A DNA stretch of 64,000 bases from Lysobacter enzymogenes (GCF_023617245.1 NZ_CP067396.1:5359001-5423000), one strand, 5' to 3'; positions 8,624 to 18,034 are shown, numbered from the stretch's first letter. Numbers and translations are program-made. Notes: generated by a model from the sequence alone, not told the origin.

Positions 8624-10765
8624 ATGTCCCTGCGTCCCAACCTCCTCTCCCTCGGCCTGGCGCTGGCGCTCGCCGGCGGCCTCGCCGCGTGCAAGCCGGC
8701 CGGCAACGAAGCGGCCGCACCCGAGCCCGCCAAGCCCGCGGCCGCGGCGCCCGCCGCAGCGGCGACGCCGGTGTCGGGCGTCGATCTCGCCGGCATGGAC
8801 AAGTCGGTGAAGCCCGGCGACGACTTCGACGCCTTCGCCAACGGCGGCTGGCGCAAGAACTTCGAGATTCCCGCCGACCGCTCCAACTACGGCGCGTTCA
8901 CCGTGCTGCTGGAAACCGCGGAGAAGCGCAACGCCGAACTGATCGCGCAATTGGCCGCGAGCAAGCCCGCCGACGGCAGCGACGCGCGCCGCATCGCCGA
9001 CTTCCACGCCGCCTACATGGACGAGGCCGGGATCGAGAAGCGCGGCCTGCAGTCGCTGCAGCCGCAACTGGATTCGATCAAGGCCATCGCCTCGCGCGCC
9101 GACCTCTCGCGCGTGCTCGGCGCCGGCGTGCGCGCCGACACCGATCCGCTCAACGCGACCAACTTCCACACCGACAACCTGTTCGGCGTGTTCGTCGCCA
9201 AGAGCCTGGACGAACCGGCCTACGTCGCCACCTTGATGCAGGGCGGCCTGGGCATGCCCGACCGCGAGTACTACCTGTCGCAGGACAAGGACATGGCGGC
9301 GACCCGCGCCGCCTACGAAACCTACATCGCCGCGCTGTTGAAGCAAGCCGGCGTCGCCGATGCCGAAACCAAGGCCAAGGCGATCCTCGCGCTGGAAACC
9401 AAGATCGCCAAGGCGCACGCGCCGGTGATCGATTCGCAGAACGTGCACAAGTCGAACAACCCGTGGCCGGCCGCCGCGTTCGCGCAGCGCGCGCCGGGCA
9501 TCGACTGGACCGCGTTCTTCGACGCGGCCGGACTGTCGGCGCAGAAAACCGTCGTCGCCTGGCAGCCCGGCGCGATCGCCGGCATCGCCCGTCTGGTCGG
9601 CAGCGAACCGCTGCCGGCGTGGCAGGATTACCTGACCTTCCACGCGCTCGACCACGCCGCCTGGAACGAACCCCTGCGCGGCCCCGGCGAGCTGCCCAAG
9701 GCCTATACCGATCTGGCCTTCGGTTTCCACGGCACCACCCTGGCCGGCACCCCGCAGGCGCGCGAGCGCGGCAAGCGCGCGCTCGACGCGACCAGCGCCG
9801 CGCTCGGCGACGCGGTCGGCAAGCTCTACGCGGAAAAGTATTTCCCGGCTTCGTCCAAGGCCAAGGTCGAGGAGATGGTGCACAACATCCTCGCCGCGTT
9901 CGACGAGCGCGTGGACTCGCTGGCCTGGATGTCGGCGCAGACCAAGGCCAAGGCGCGCGAGAAGGCCAAGTCGATGCGGGTCGGCGTCGGCTATCCCGAG
10001 CGCTGGCGCGATTACGCCAAGCTGGAGATCCGCGCCGACGACGCGCTCGGCAACCGCCTGCGCGCGGAACTGCAGGAATACCGCCACCAGATCGGCAAGC
10101 TCGGCCAGCCGGTCGACGCCGGCGAGTGGTGGATGACCCCGCAGACCGTCAACGCGGTGCAACTGCCGCTGCAGAACGCGATGAACTTCCCCGCGGCGAT
10201 CCTCGACAAGCCGTTCTTCGATCCCGACGCCGACCCGGCCGCGAACTACGGCGCGATCGGCGCGGTGATCGGCCACGAGATCAGCCACGGTTTCGACGAC
10301 ACCGGCGCCGAATTCGACGGCCAGGGCAAACTGCACAACTGGTGGACGCCGGAAGACAGCAAGCACTTCGCCGAAGCCACGCAAAAACTCGCCGCGCAGT
10401 ACAGCGCCTACCAGCCGCTGCCGGGCCTGCACGTCAACGGCAAGCTGACCTCCGGCGAGAACATCGCCGACGTCTCCGGCCTGACCATCGCCTACATGGC
10501 CTACCGCAAGTCGCTCGGCGGCAAGGACGCGCCGGTGATCGACGGCCTCAGCGGCGACCAGCGCTTCTTCCTCGCGTTCGGCCAGACCTGGCGCAGCAAG
10601 ATCCGCGACGCCGCCCTGCGCCAGCGCATCCTCACCGACGGCCACGCCCCGGCCGCGCAGCGCGCGCAGACCGTGCGCAACATCGACGCGTGGTACGACG
10701 CCTGGGGCGCCAAGCCGGGCGAAGCGCTGTATCTGGCGCCGGAGCAGCGGATCAAGATCTGGTGA
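8624..10765 (+). CDS. M13 family (neprilysin-like) zinc metallopeptidase, lipoprotein
   Basis: 713 residues, normal length for bacterial M13 peptidases (PepO/neprilysin type). The N-terminus is a lipoprotein signal (LGLALALAGGLAAC), then an Ala/Pro linker and the M13 N-domain opening (GDDFDAFANGGWRKNFEIP). The zinc site is intact: HEISH at His551/Glu552/His555 and the third ligand Glu612 in SGENIADVSGL, with Asp616. The C-terminal substrate-binding part (RVRTVRN-like AQTVRNIDAWYDAWGAKPGE) is present. Predicted to be membrane-anchored in the periplasm and to cut short peptides. It faces the lanthipeptide operon tail-to-tail; a role in peptide maturation or self-protection is only a possibility. 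Confidence 0.93.
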   Translation: MSLRPNLLSLGLALALAGGLAACKPAGNEAAAPEPAKPAAAAPAAAATPVSGVDLAGMDKSVKPGDDFDAFANGGWRKNFEIPADRSNYGAFTVLLETAEKRNAELIAQLAASKPADGSDARRIADFHAAYMDEAGIEKRGLQSLQPQLDSIKAIASRADLSRVLGAGVRADTDPLNATNFHTDNLFGVFVAKSLDEPAYVATLMQGGLGMPDREYYLSQDKDMAATRAAYETYIAALLKQAGVADAETKAKAILALETKIAKAHAPVIDSQNVHKSNNPWPAAAFAQRAPGIDWTAFFDAAGLSAQKTVVAWQPGAIAGIARLVGSEPLPAWQDYLTFHALDHAAWNEPLRGPGELPKAYTDLAFGFHGTTLAGTPQARERGKRALDATSAALGDAVGKLYAEKYFPASSKAKVEEMVHNILAAFDERVDSLAWMSAQTKAKAREKAKSMRVGVGYPERWRDYAKLEIRADDALGNRLRAELQEYRHQIGKLGQPVDAGEWWMTPQTVNAVQLPLQNAMNFPAAILDKPFFDPDADPAANYGAIGAVIGHEISHGFDDTGAEFDGQGKLHNWWTPEDSKHFAEATQKLAAQYSAYQPLPGLHVNGKLTSGENIADVSGLTIAYMAYRKSLGGKDAPVIDGLSGDQRFFLAFGQTWRSKIRDAALRQRILTDGHAPAAQRAQTVRNIDAWYDAWGAKPGEALYLAPEQRIKIW

Positions 10766-10773
10766 TGCGTCGC

Positions 10774-10801
10774 GCGCACGGACGCGGCCGCGTCCGTGCG
10801 C
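10774..10801. repeat. 28-base perfect palindrome between convergent genes
   Basis: Left half GCGCACGGACGCGG is followed directly by its exact reverse complement. It lies 8 bases after the M13 stop codon and 28 bases past the lanM stop codon. It probably acts as a shared, bidirectional transcription terminator hairpin, although neither side has a T-run. Confidence 0.6.
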
Positions 10802-10829
10802 TCGGCGGCCGCCGGCCGCGTTGGCGGCG

Positions 10830-13706
10830 CTAGTCGACCGCCGGCACCAGGATCGTCGGCAAATCGCTGTCCGCGTGCGCGCGCAGCAACTGATAGGCGA
10901 TGCCGCCGATGCCGGGCAACAGCGCCGGCGAGAACACCTCGCGCGGGCCGCCCGAGTAGGCCCCGTGCCGTTCCAGGCCGGTCACCAGCGCGGCCAGCAG
11001 GTCGGTCCTGCTCACGCCCTCGGGGCCGACCCCGGCATCGATCGCATGCGCCAGCAATTCGCCGTTGCCGGCATCGCCGTGGCAGGCGCAATGGTTCCAG
11101 CCCAAGCCTGCGCGCCAGGTGGCCGCGGCGGCGGCGCGCAAGGTTTCGCGCGTGCGCGGTTGCAGGTATCGCCGGTCCAGGTCCGCGCGCGCCAAACCGA
11201 TGCCGGTCGCGCCGTGGCACCACGCGGTCGAGGCGGTCACTCCGGGCAGCATGCGCAGGTCGCGCCAGTTGCCCTCCTGCGTATCGAACAAGGCGTCTTC
11301 GAACGCGAACGCGGCCTGCGCGGCGTCGTGATGCTCGCCGCGACCGGTCTCGCGCGCGAGCCGCGTCAACGCCCAGCCCATGCCGCTGGCGCCGTGCGCG
11401 AACCCGCCCAGGCCTTGCGGCCAGCGCTCGTGGGTCCAGAACAGGCGGCCGTCCTCGCGTCGTCCGCGCTCGACCAGGCGCCGGCCCAGGTCGCTGGCCA
11501 GATCGGCGTAGCCGGCGTCGCCGCTGGCGCGCGCCAGCATCAACAGCGGCGCGATCGCGCCCGCCGTTCCCATCAGCACATCGTTGACCTCGTCGGCCGC
11601 GGCGGACTCCGGCAGTTCCTCGGCCAGGGCGCGCGCGCGGGCCAGGCCGTCGCCGTCATCGAGTCCCCAACGCGCGAGTTGCAGCCAGGTCCAGATCTGC
11701 GAGCCCAGGCCGACGTACGCGCCGGGCGTGCGCGGCCGCAGCTTCAGCCGTCCGCGTCGCTGCTCGGCGCGCCGGGCCTCGGCGAAGGCCAGCGTGCGCA
11801 CGCTGGCGGCGAACAAGGGCTCGACTCCGTCGAGCCGGTCCGCGCGTCCGGCCGCGGCCTCGCGCAGGTACGCGCCGGCCAGCAAGGCCATGCCGGACAC
11901 GCCGTTGTAGACGTCGACGCCCAGCGGCTGCACCGCCCAGCCGGCGGCGGTGAAACCCGGCGCGACCCAGGCCACCGTGCCGTCGTCGCCGAATATGGCG
12001 TTGTCGATCATGCGGCCGACGATGCGCGCGACCTGCTCGCGCCGGCGCCGGTCGAGATCCTCGACGCGCGGCTCGACCCGCAGTTGCGGCATATCGGGCA
12101 TCCAGCCGTCGTTGGCGTAGGCGCTGATCAGCGAGGCGCCGATGAAGCGCCGCTCCATCTCGAAATCCGCCGCTTTCCAGCGGCGCCAGGATCGCTCCGC
12201 CAGATCGCCCGGCGCCAGCCACCGGGTGCCGCGCGGCCCGTGCAGGCGTCCCTCGCGGACCCGGGTGGAAAACAGCGGAATGTCGCCGTCGAGCAGGTCG
12301 TCGATCTCGGCGTCGATCACGTGCGGATCGTCGGGCGCGATGGAGACGTTGGCGGCCATCTTGGCCAGCAGTTCGTGCGCGGTGCGTCGCGCCTTGGCTT
12401 CGTCGTGCAACGACACCGGATGCCACAGCATGCGGCCGATCTCGGCATAGGCCTCGCTGGCGCGCGGCACCACCCGCACCTGGCAATCGGCGAAGGCGGC
12501 CAGCGTCGCGCGCAGCGTGCCGTCCGCGTCCATTCGCTGCAGCGTCGAGGTCGAGGCATCGAAGCCTTGCAACACCTGCGGCCAATAACGATGCAGCATC
12601 GGTTCGGCGCTGGGATGGTTCTGCGCGACCGGCGCGGCCACCAGTTGCTGGCCCAGCCGTGCCCGGTCCGATCCCGCGTCGACGATGCCCGGCAGGCTCA
12701 TCATCGGCTGCTGGCCCGGCAGCATGCCGGCCGCGGAATTGTCGACGCCGCGCCAGCCCAGGCCGGCGCCGCGCGTGGGCAGCAGGCCGATGTTGAGTAC
12801 GGTGCCGGAGACCAGATCGACGGCGCGGTCGTGGCCGTCGCCCAGGCCCGAGGCGAGCGTCGGCAGTCTCGGCGTGAACAGGGTTTCGCAATCCACCACC
12901 ACCGGGCGACCGCCGTGCGCGATCAGATTCTCGGCGTGCAGGTCGGTGCCGCCGAGCAGGCGCATCACCGCCAGCCAGTGGCCGATGCCCAGGTAGAAGC
13001 TGCGCAATTCGTCTTCGCCGGCCGCATGGCGATGGGCGACGAATTCGCTCCAGCCGTGCCCGCCGCGATCCACCACTCGCGGCACCGCGATCGGCAACGC
13101 TGCGCCGTGCGCGCGTTCGAGCATCCGCAGGAATCCGCGCAACGCGATGTCGATCGCCAGCGAGCGCGGCTTGTACACCACCTGGCCGCCTTCGCAGGCC
13201 ACCACGGCCACGGTCAGTCCCTGGCAATGACTGTCGCCCGCGCCGAAACGCAGCGACTGCAATTCGCCGGGGTCGCCCCCGCACAGTTCGGCCAGGCGCG
13301 GTCGGTCTTCGCTCCAGCGCCGGGCGAACGACAGCGACGCCGCGCAGCGATGCTCGACGATACGCCGCACCCGCGGCAGCAGGGTCGGATAGTGCGGATG
13401 CAGCCCGTCCCAGAACTCGCGTTGCGACGCCAGTTCGATGAAACGCTGCCAACGTTCCTGCGCGCTGCCGTCCTCGCCCAGCCGGCCGGTCACGCGCGCG
13501 GCGTTGAGTTCCAGCAACAGCAGGCGCCCGACCTTGGCGTGCACCACCGTGGTCAGCGATTCGCCGGTCGCCTGCAGCACCCGCTCGGCTTCGCGCTCGC
13601 CCAGGCCGGGGCTGGAACGAAGCTGGGCTGCCAGATCGTCCAGCGCGGACGAGGTCAGGCAGCCCAGCGATGCTTCGAAACCGCGTGCGTCCGCTACAGA
13701 CGCCAT
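10830..13706 (-). CDS. lanM: Class II lanthipeptide synthetase LanM
   Basis: 958-residue bifunctional enzyme that dehydrates Ser/Thr in a precursor peptide and then forms lanthionine rings. The N-terminal dehydratase has the kinase-like motifs seen in LanM enzymes (VVYKPRSLAID; GGTDLHAENLIAHGG; VVVDCETLF). The C-terminal LanC-like cyclase has the zinc ligands Cys830 (WCHG) and Cys875-His876 (CACHG). Domain order and length are those of the family. The gene starts one base after the precursor stop codon (TGA-T-ATG), so translation is likely coupled to lanA. No transporter/protease (LanT) or immunity gene follows; the next gene downstream is convergent. Confidence 0.95.
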   Translation of the reverse strand: MASVADARGFEASLGCLTSSALDDLAAQLRSSPGLGEREAERVLQATGESLTTVVHAKVGRLLLLELNAARVTGRLGEDGSAQERWQRFIELASQREFWDGLHPHYPTLLPRVRRIVEHRCAASLSFARRWSEDRPRLAELCGGDPGELQSLRFGAGDSHCQGLTVAVVACEGGQVVYKPRSLAIDIALRGFLRMLERAHGAALPIAVPRVVDRGGHGWSEFVAHRHAAGEDELRSFYLGIGHWLAVMRLLGGTDLHAENLIAHGGRPVVVDCETLFTPRLPTLASGLGDGHDRAVDLVSGTVLNIGLLPTRGAGLGWRGVDNSAAGMLPGQQPMMSLPGIVDAGSDRARLGQQLVAAPVAQNHPSAEPMLHRYWPQVLQGFDASTSTLQRMDADGTLRATLAAFADCQVRVVPRASEAYAEIGRMLWHPVSLHDEAKARRTAHELLAKMAANVSIAPDDPHVIDAEIDDLLDGDIPLFSTRVREGRLHGPRGTRWLAPGDLAERSWRRWKAADFEMERRFIGASLISAYANDGWMPDMPQLRVEPRVEDLDRRRREQVARIVGRMIDNAIFGDDGTVAWVAPGFTAAGWAVQPLGVDVYNGVSGMALLAGAYLREAAAGRADRLDGVEPLFAASVRTLAFAEARRAEQRRGRLKLRPRTPGAYVGLGSQIWTWLQLARWGLDDGDGLARARALAEELPESAAADEVNDVLMGTAGAIAPLLMLARASGDAGYADLASDLGRRLVERGRREDGRLFWTHERWPQGLGGFAHGASGMGWALTRLARETGRGEHHDAAQAAFAFEDALFDTQEGNWRDLRMLPGVTASTAWCHGATGIGLARADLDRRYLQPRTRETLRAAAAATWRAGLGWNHCACHGDAGNGELLAHAIDAGVGPEGVSRTDLLAALVTGLERHGAYSGGPREVFSPALLPGIGGIAYQLLRAHADSDLPTILVPAVD

Positions 13707-13707
13707 A

Positions 13708-13899
13708 TCAACCCAGGATGCAGCACATGACCGTGCACGATCCCGTGCAGAGCGACGCGGTGCAGCCGTCCACGCTGTCGAACACCAAATCCGCCTGCGC
13801 GAACTCGCCGCTCGAGAACAACGGCCCGGCCGGATGATCGGCGCCGGCCTGATTACGCCACGCGATCGTCAGATCCGCGGCCTGCTTGTCCATTGCCAT
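13708..13899 (-). CDS. lanA: Class II lanthipeptide precursor LanA
   Basis: 63 residues. A leader of about 45 residues (MAMDKQAADLTIAWRNQAGA..., ending FDSVDG) is followed by an 18-residue core CTASLCTGSCTVMCCILG. The core has five Cys (46, 51, 55, 59, 60) and five Ser/Thr (47, 49, 52, 54, 56), the balance expected for up to five lanthionine/methyllanthionine rings. The leader ends Asp-Gly rather than Gly-Gly, so the cut site is uncertain. The start at 13899 has AAGGAGG 7 bases upstream; the in-frame ATG at 13935 lacks one. It lies directly upstream of lanM. The CT-x-(S/T) opening of the core recalls mersacidin-type peptides, but the rest differs. Confidence 0.88.
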   Translation of the reverse strand: MAMDKQAADLTIAWRNQAGADHPAGPLFSSGEFAQADLVFDSVDGCTASLCTGSCTVMCCILG

Positions 13900-14578
13900 G
13901 ACGATTCCTCCTTGTGGAGCATTATCGGAATTCAACGATTCGGCGGCACCGGATCGTGCCGCACCCCGTGCGGATGAAAGTCGCTATGGAAATGGATCCG
14001 CCATCGCGACCAGATCGCTATCGTTAACAGCACGCCCTCCTTTTGCGTTCGGGTACGTTGCGAGGACACTTCTGTGCATGCCTGAAGACCCCGATGGACG
14101 GAGCGGCGCGATCGCCGCATCGGTGTTTCGTCCCGTCCGTGCCGTTCCAGACACCGTTTCAGCCTTGCACCGGCCTCACCGGCAAGTCAATGCGACAGCG
14201 CGGGCCGAATCGCGAAGCGCAAGGAGGTTTCGTGCCGGGTCGCGACCGCAAATTGCCGCGCCACGACTGCGTCGCACGAGCCATACCGATGCCGGACCAC
14301 GCGCATTTCCAGCGACTTGCGTGCGCGAACGTCGCGGCGCGCGGCGCGTGGCGGCGGCCGAACATTCGTGTCGAAACCGGAGACATGCCCGCGCTCGATA
14401 GTGAGGCTCAGTACGCACCCCATGACGCGCCGCATCATGTGCTAGCGTCGCCTGCCAGGATGTCCGGAAGCCGCCGCCGCTTCCGGAACGCGCGCGCATC
14501 GCGGTACCGCAAGGACGCGCGTCGTCATGACCCCGCAAAGGGAATGAGCCGCGGCGGCTTTCAACGGAGGAATACCGC
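13900..14578. other. Long intergenic region upstream of lanA, no gene seen
   Basis: About 680 bases between the divergent lanA and the small exported protein gene. It should carry both promoters. Open frames on both strands here (up to 179 codons) show no recognisable content, no good ribosome-binding site and Arg-rich shadow-like composition. On the minus strand a GATAAT lies about 30 bases before lanA but has no convincing -35 partner. Confidence 0.4.
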
Positions 14579-14842
14579 ATGAAGGGATGGATTGGCAAAG
14601 GGGCCGCATCGGCTTTCTTCGTCGGGCTCATGATCGCCGCCGCGCCGGCCGCGGCCGAGCCGACCTATGAATGCACGGCGTCGGCCGAGGGCCACATGTT
14701 CCTGGTGCCCTACGATCATCCGCGCGATCCCGGCTACTACTACCAGTGCCGCGGCGGCGCCTGGCGCCTGATCGCCGTCTGCAGCCAGAGCGCGGGCTGC
14801 CCGCCGGCGCCGGATCCGGGCGGTCCGATCGTGGAGATCTGA
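14579..14842 (+). CDS. Small exported protein of unknown function
   Basis: 87 residues. Signal peptide (WIGKGAASAFFVGLMIAAAPAAA) then a mature part of about 60 residues with four cysteines (YECTAS, YQCRGG, VCSQSAGC), aromatic-rich (GYYYQCRGGAWRLIAVC), ending PAPDPGGPIVEI. The cysteine spacing suggests a small disulfide-bonded fold, but I recognise no family. CGGAGG lies about 8 bases upstream of the ATG. A strong intrinsic terminator starts 36 bases after its stop, so it is a single-gene unit. Confidence 0.7.
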   Translation: MKGWIGKGAASAFFVGLMIAAAPAAAEPTYECTASAEGHMFLVPYDHPRDPGYYYQCRGGAWRLIAVCSQSAGCPPAPDPGGPIVEI

Positions 14843-14877
14843 ACGCTCGCCACGAGCGGACAGGATCGCGACGAGAA

Positions 14878-14906
14878 GCGGAGCCCAGACTTGGGCTCCG
14901 CTTTTT
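14878..14906 (+). terminator. Intrinsic terminator of the small exported protein gene
   Basis: Perfect 10-base stem GCGGAGCCCA / TGGGCTCCGC with a GACT tetraloop followed immediately by TTTTTG. Textbook rho-independent terminator. Confidence 0.92.
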
Positions 14907-15282
14907 GTTTTCGCGCTGTTTTGCGCGCCCGGCGGCAGTCGCGGCGCGTGCGTCCGCTTCGGGCGCGAGACTCCGACATAGCGGTCCGACATCGCCAACC
15001 GACGCCGACGACCGCGCGCCGACGATCGAGCAACGGCGACCGACTTTCATCGACGCAACCTCGACGGCCCGAATTCGATAAACCGGCGCGACCAGTTTCA
15101 CGCTGCGGCGTTGCGCGCGGCCGCGCTTCGCGCTCACCGCTTCTATCGTTCGCTCACCGCACGCGATGGATCACGGCATCGCCGGCGCGACCGTGGTGAG
15201 TTTCTCCCTGGCACGCCGCTCGCGCTTGCGCGTCCGCGGCGGGCGCGGCGGTGCCGCAGCCCTCACCCCACGGAGATCGTCC
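14907..15282. other. Intergenic region, no gene seen
   Basis: About 375 bases between the terminator and the repeat protein gene at 15283. Nothing recognisable apart from the expected promoter region of the downstream gene. Confidence 0.35.
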
Positions 15283-16392
15283 ATGCGCGCAAGACACCTG
15301 CTGTTCGCGGTACTGCTCGGCACCGCCGCCGTTGCCAACGCCCAATCGACCTATCCCGCGCCCGGCGCCCTGATCGTGCTCGACCAGGCGGGCGGCGCGA
15401 CCGGCCGCGGCGCGCTGTACGCCATCGACGCGGTCAGCGGCTATCGGCGCACGCTGTCGGATTTCGGCAACATCGCCCAGGGCACGCTCGGCGCGACGCC
15501 GAGCGGCCTGGCCCGCGTCTCGACCGGCTTGTGGGGCGGCGACGACCGCTGGGTCGCCACCGACGCCAAAGCCGGCACCGGCGGCCGCGGCGCGGTGTTC
15601 GAGATCGACCTGGCCAACGGCAAGCGCACGGTGATGAGCGATTTCGGCGACGCCTCGCGCGGCCCGCTGGGCAGCCAGCCCGAGGGCGTGATCTACGTGC
15701 CGCCGGTGCTGCTGGGGCCGCTCAGCGGCTTCTTCGTGCTCGACCGGCGCGCGGGCACCGACGGCCGCGCGGCGATCTTCAAGCTCGACGGCAACGGCCG
15801 CCGGAGCGTGTTCTCCGACCTCGGCGACGGCCGCGGCGCGCGCGCCGCGCAGGCCGTCGCCCTGACCTGGCGGCCGGGCGCGCTCGGCCTCGGCGGCAAG
15901 ATGCTGGTGACCGACATGACCACCGGCACCAACGGACAGGGCGCGTTGCTGGCCATCGATCCGATCAACAAGGGCCGCTCGGTGCTCAGCGACTTCGGCG
16001 ACGTGCTGCAGGGCTGGGTCGATCCGAGCCGCGACAGCGCTCCGAACTCGGTCATCGCCGGCAGCGACGGCAGCATCCATGTGCTGGTCGCCCACGCCGG
16101 CAGCGACGGACGCGGCGCCGTGGTCAAGATCGATCCGGCCTCGGGCTATCGTCACCTGATCAGCGATCTCGGCGCGCAGGCGCAGGGTCCGCTCGGCTCA
16201 CGGCCGGTCGCGATCCGCTGGTCGCGCGACCAGCAGGTCATCTACGTCGTCGACGGCGACAGCGGCACCGATGGCAAAGGCCAGTTGTTGCAGGTCGATC
16301 CGGCCACCGGCGTGCGCCGCACGGTCAGCGATTTCGGCCTGAGCGGCTACGGCCCGCTGGGCAAGTCGCCGCGGGCGATCGATGTGAACTGA
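15283..16392 (+). CDS. Exported beta-propeller-like repeat protein
   Basis: 369 residues. Signal peptide MRARHLLFAVLLGTAAVANA, then a repeated unit of about 50 residues whose core is (G/D)GRGA(L/V/I)(Y/F)xIDxxxGxRRxxSDFG followed by xxQGPLG. I count about six copies (for example SDFGNIAQGTLG, SDFGDASRGPLG, SDFGDVLQGW, SDLGAQAQGPLG, SDFGLSGYGPLG), with VLDxxAGTDGRGAI-type strands between, which fits a six- or seven-bladed propeller. No catalytic residues recognised; a binding or adhesion role is a guess. The ATG at 15283 with GGAGA upstream begins the signal peptide; an earlier in-frame ATG does not. Confidence 0.75.
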   Translation: MRARHLLFAVLLGTAAVANAQSTYPAPGALIVLDQAGGATGRGALYAIDAVSGYRRTLSDFGNIAQGTLGATPSGLARVSTGLWGGDDRWVATDAKAGTGGRGAVFEIDLANGKRTVMSDFGDASRGPLGSQPEGVIYVPPVLLGPLSGFFVLDRRAGTDGRAAIFKLDGNGRRSVFSDLGDGRGARAAQAVALTWRPGALGLGGKMLVTDMTTGTNGQGALLAIDPINKGRSVLSDFGDVLQGWVDPSRDSAPNSVIAGSDGSIHVLVAHAGSDGRGAVVKIDPASGYRHLISDLGAQAQGPLGSRPVAIRWSRDQQVIYVVDGDSGTDGKGQLLQVDPATGVRRTVSDFGLSGYGPLGKSPRAIDVN

Positions 16393-16411
16393 GCGGGGCC
16401 GCGCGAGGCGG

Positions 16412-16444
16412 CCGACGCAGCTCCGCGCGGCGGGGCTGCGTCGG
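16412..16444 (+). terminator. Possible terminator hairpin after the repeat protein gene
   Basis: Stem CCGACGCAGC / GCTGCGTCGG (10 perfect pairs) with a 13-base loop, about 20 bases after the stop codon and between two convergent genes. No T-run follows, so the function is tentative. Confidence 0.45.
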
Positions 16445-16551
16445 TTCGACGCGCTGCGAGCGCTGCCTTTATCGATGGCCGTCGGCGCGTCCCGTCCGAT
16501 CCGCGTCGGCGGACCATACGCACGACACGGCCAGCCAGACGCGCCACAGGT

Positions 16552-17922
16552 TCACCCCAGCGAACGCGCGCCGCGCGTTGGCGCGTCCGGTCGCTCCGGC
16601 GCCTGCGCCGTCTGGATCGGCGCGGCCGTGGCTTGCTGCGCCTGCTGGCGGTCGGCTTCGGCGACGGCCGCGCGGCGCAGTTCCTGGCCCGGCCCCAGGG
16701 CGGCCGCGGCCGCCAGCGCGGTGCGGTCGCCGTTGCCCAGGTCGTGCAGCAGCGAAGAGAGATCGCCCGGACGGCGCGCGCCGCCGTCCGCCGGCGCCGG
16801 CGGGCCGATCCGCGGTTCGCCCAGCGCCGCATCCAGTCCGCGCGTCTGCGGTTCGTTCGCGCTGCGCCGATCCGGCGGCGGCGGCACCTGCAAGCCCGGC
16901 AGACCTTCGCCGGAAGGACGCGAGCGCGGCGCGTCGCCGCCGAGGGGGAAACTGAGGCCGAAGGTGACGGCCTCGCGGTCCTGGTTGCCCTGGAAACGGA
17001 TGAAGGCATTGGCGCCGCCAGCATCGGGCGGCGCATAGCGCAAGCGCGCATCGACTTGCGGCCCCGCGATCCGGCCGTCGCGGATGTCCGCGCCGGCCGC
17101 CAGATCCAGGTTGAGGTTCGGCGCGAGGAAATTGGGCGCCGTCAGGGTCGCCAGCGCGTTGCCCTGGCGCGTGCCGGTGTCGTAGGCGCCGCTGGCGCCG
17201 AGCCGCCACGGGTGTTCGCCGCCGCCGACCGGCACATTGGCGAACGCGTTGAAATTGACTCCGTTCGGCGCCCAGGCCACGCCGGTGCCGAGGTTCGGCC
17301 CGGCGTTGCCGCCCTCGTAGCCGAGCGAGACGCGGTGGCGGTCGGCGGCGCTGGCGTATTCGTACGCGCCGGTCAGCGCGGTCCCGCCGGACAAGCCGAG
17401 GCGGCCGTCGACGCCGACAGTGCTGCCGTTGCGGTCCCAGCCATAGCGCGCGGCGATGGAGTCGCGATCGAACTGCAGGCCGCCGAACACCATGTTGGCG
17501 CCGGTGGCGGGATTGATCGCGCCGCCCAGGGTCGCCGAATCGACGCCGTCGCCGATGCGCAGCGCGCCGACCGCCGAACCGATGCGCGGATCGCCGGATA
17601 CCGCCAGCGTGTACCGGCCGGTGCTGCTGCCCGCTTCCAGCCGGGTGGTCGCGCCGTCCAGGCCGGTCAGCGCGGCGCCGGTGGACACCACGTGACCGCC
17701 CGGCACCGGCAACAGGTCGCGTTCGAAGCGATAGGTGAACAGTCGGTCGTTGATGAACAGGCCGCCGAGCGCGGTGCCCTGTCCCGATCCGGCGAGCGGG
17801 GGAACCGGCGGATCGACCCCGGCCGTGGCGCGGCCCGGGCCGAGGATGCTGGCCGGGTTCGGCTCGGGCGGCACCTGGTTCGGCGGCGGCGGCGGATTCG
17901 CGACGCGGTTGGGATCACCCAT
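16552..17922 (-). CDS. Signal-less beta-barrel-like protein, unknown function
   Basis: 456 residues. A Pro-rich N-terminus (MGDPNRVANPPPPPNQ) is followed from about 50 to 350 by alternating polar/hydrophobic segments joined by Gly/Asn/Asp turns (RHRVSLGYEGG, GVNFNAFANVPVGG, PWRLGASGAYDTG, QVDARLRYAPP, AVTFGLSFPLGG). This pattern is typical of outer-membrane beta-barrels. There is no signal peptide, unlike real porins. The C-terminal 100 residues are Ala/Gln/Pro-rich. The start at 17922 has AAGGAGA 7 bases upstream. It lies 112 bases downstream of the lipase-like gene on the same strand and may share its transcript. A secreted pore-forming or surface protein is possible but unproven. Confidence 0.55.
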   Translation of the reverse strand: MGDPNRVANPPPPPNQVPPEPNPASILGPGRATAGVDPPVPPLAGSGQGTALGGLFINDRLFTYRFERDLLPVPGGHVVSTGAALTGLDGATTRLEAGSSTGRYTLAVSGDPRIGSAVGALRIGDGVDSATLGGAINPATGANMVFGGLQFDRDSIAARYGWDRNGSTVGVDGRLGLSGGTALTGAYEYASAADRHRVSLGYEGGNAGPNLGTGVAWAPNGVNFNAFANVPVGGGEHPWRLGASGAYDTGTRQGNALATLTAPNFLAPNLNLDLAAGADIRDGRIAGPQVDARLRYAPPDAGGANAFIRFQGNQDREAVTFGLSFPLGGDAPRSRPSGEGLPGLQVPPPPDRRSANEPQTRGLDAALGEPRIGPPAPADGGARRPGDLSSLLHDLGNGDRTALAAAAALGPGQELRRAAVAEADRQQAQQATAAPIQTAQAPERPDAPTRGARSLG

Positions 17923-18034
17923 CACAGCTCTCCTTAGCGTTCTTGGCGGTCCCGATTGTGGCACCGATGCGTTCGCGGCGCGCGAAGGCGCGCGGACCGG
18001 CGCGTGCCTTCGCCGCGGCTCCCGCCGCGTTCGC

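Noticed and set aside
8597..10645. A 682-residue minus-strand open frame opposite the M13 peptidase
   Set aside because: It has no recognisable domain and lies entirely within the well-supported M13 gene.
13932..14120. Short minus-strand open frame just upstream of lanA
   Set aside because: The possible GTG start is only about 2 bases from its GGAGG and the peptide has no precursor-like features, so a second precursor is not supported.
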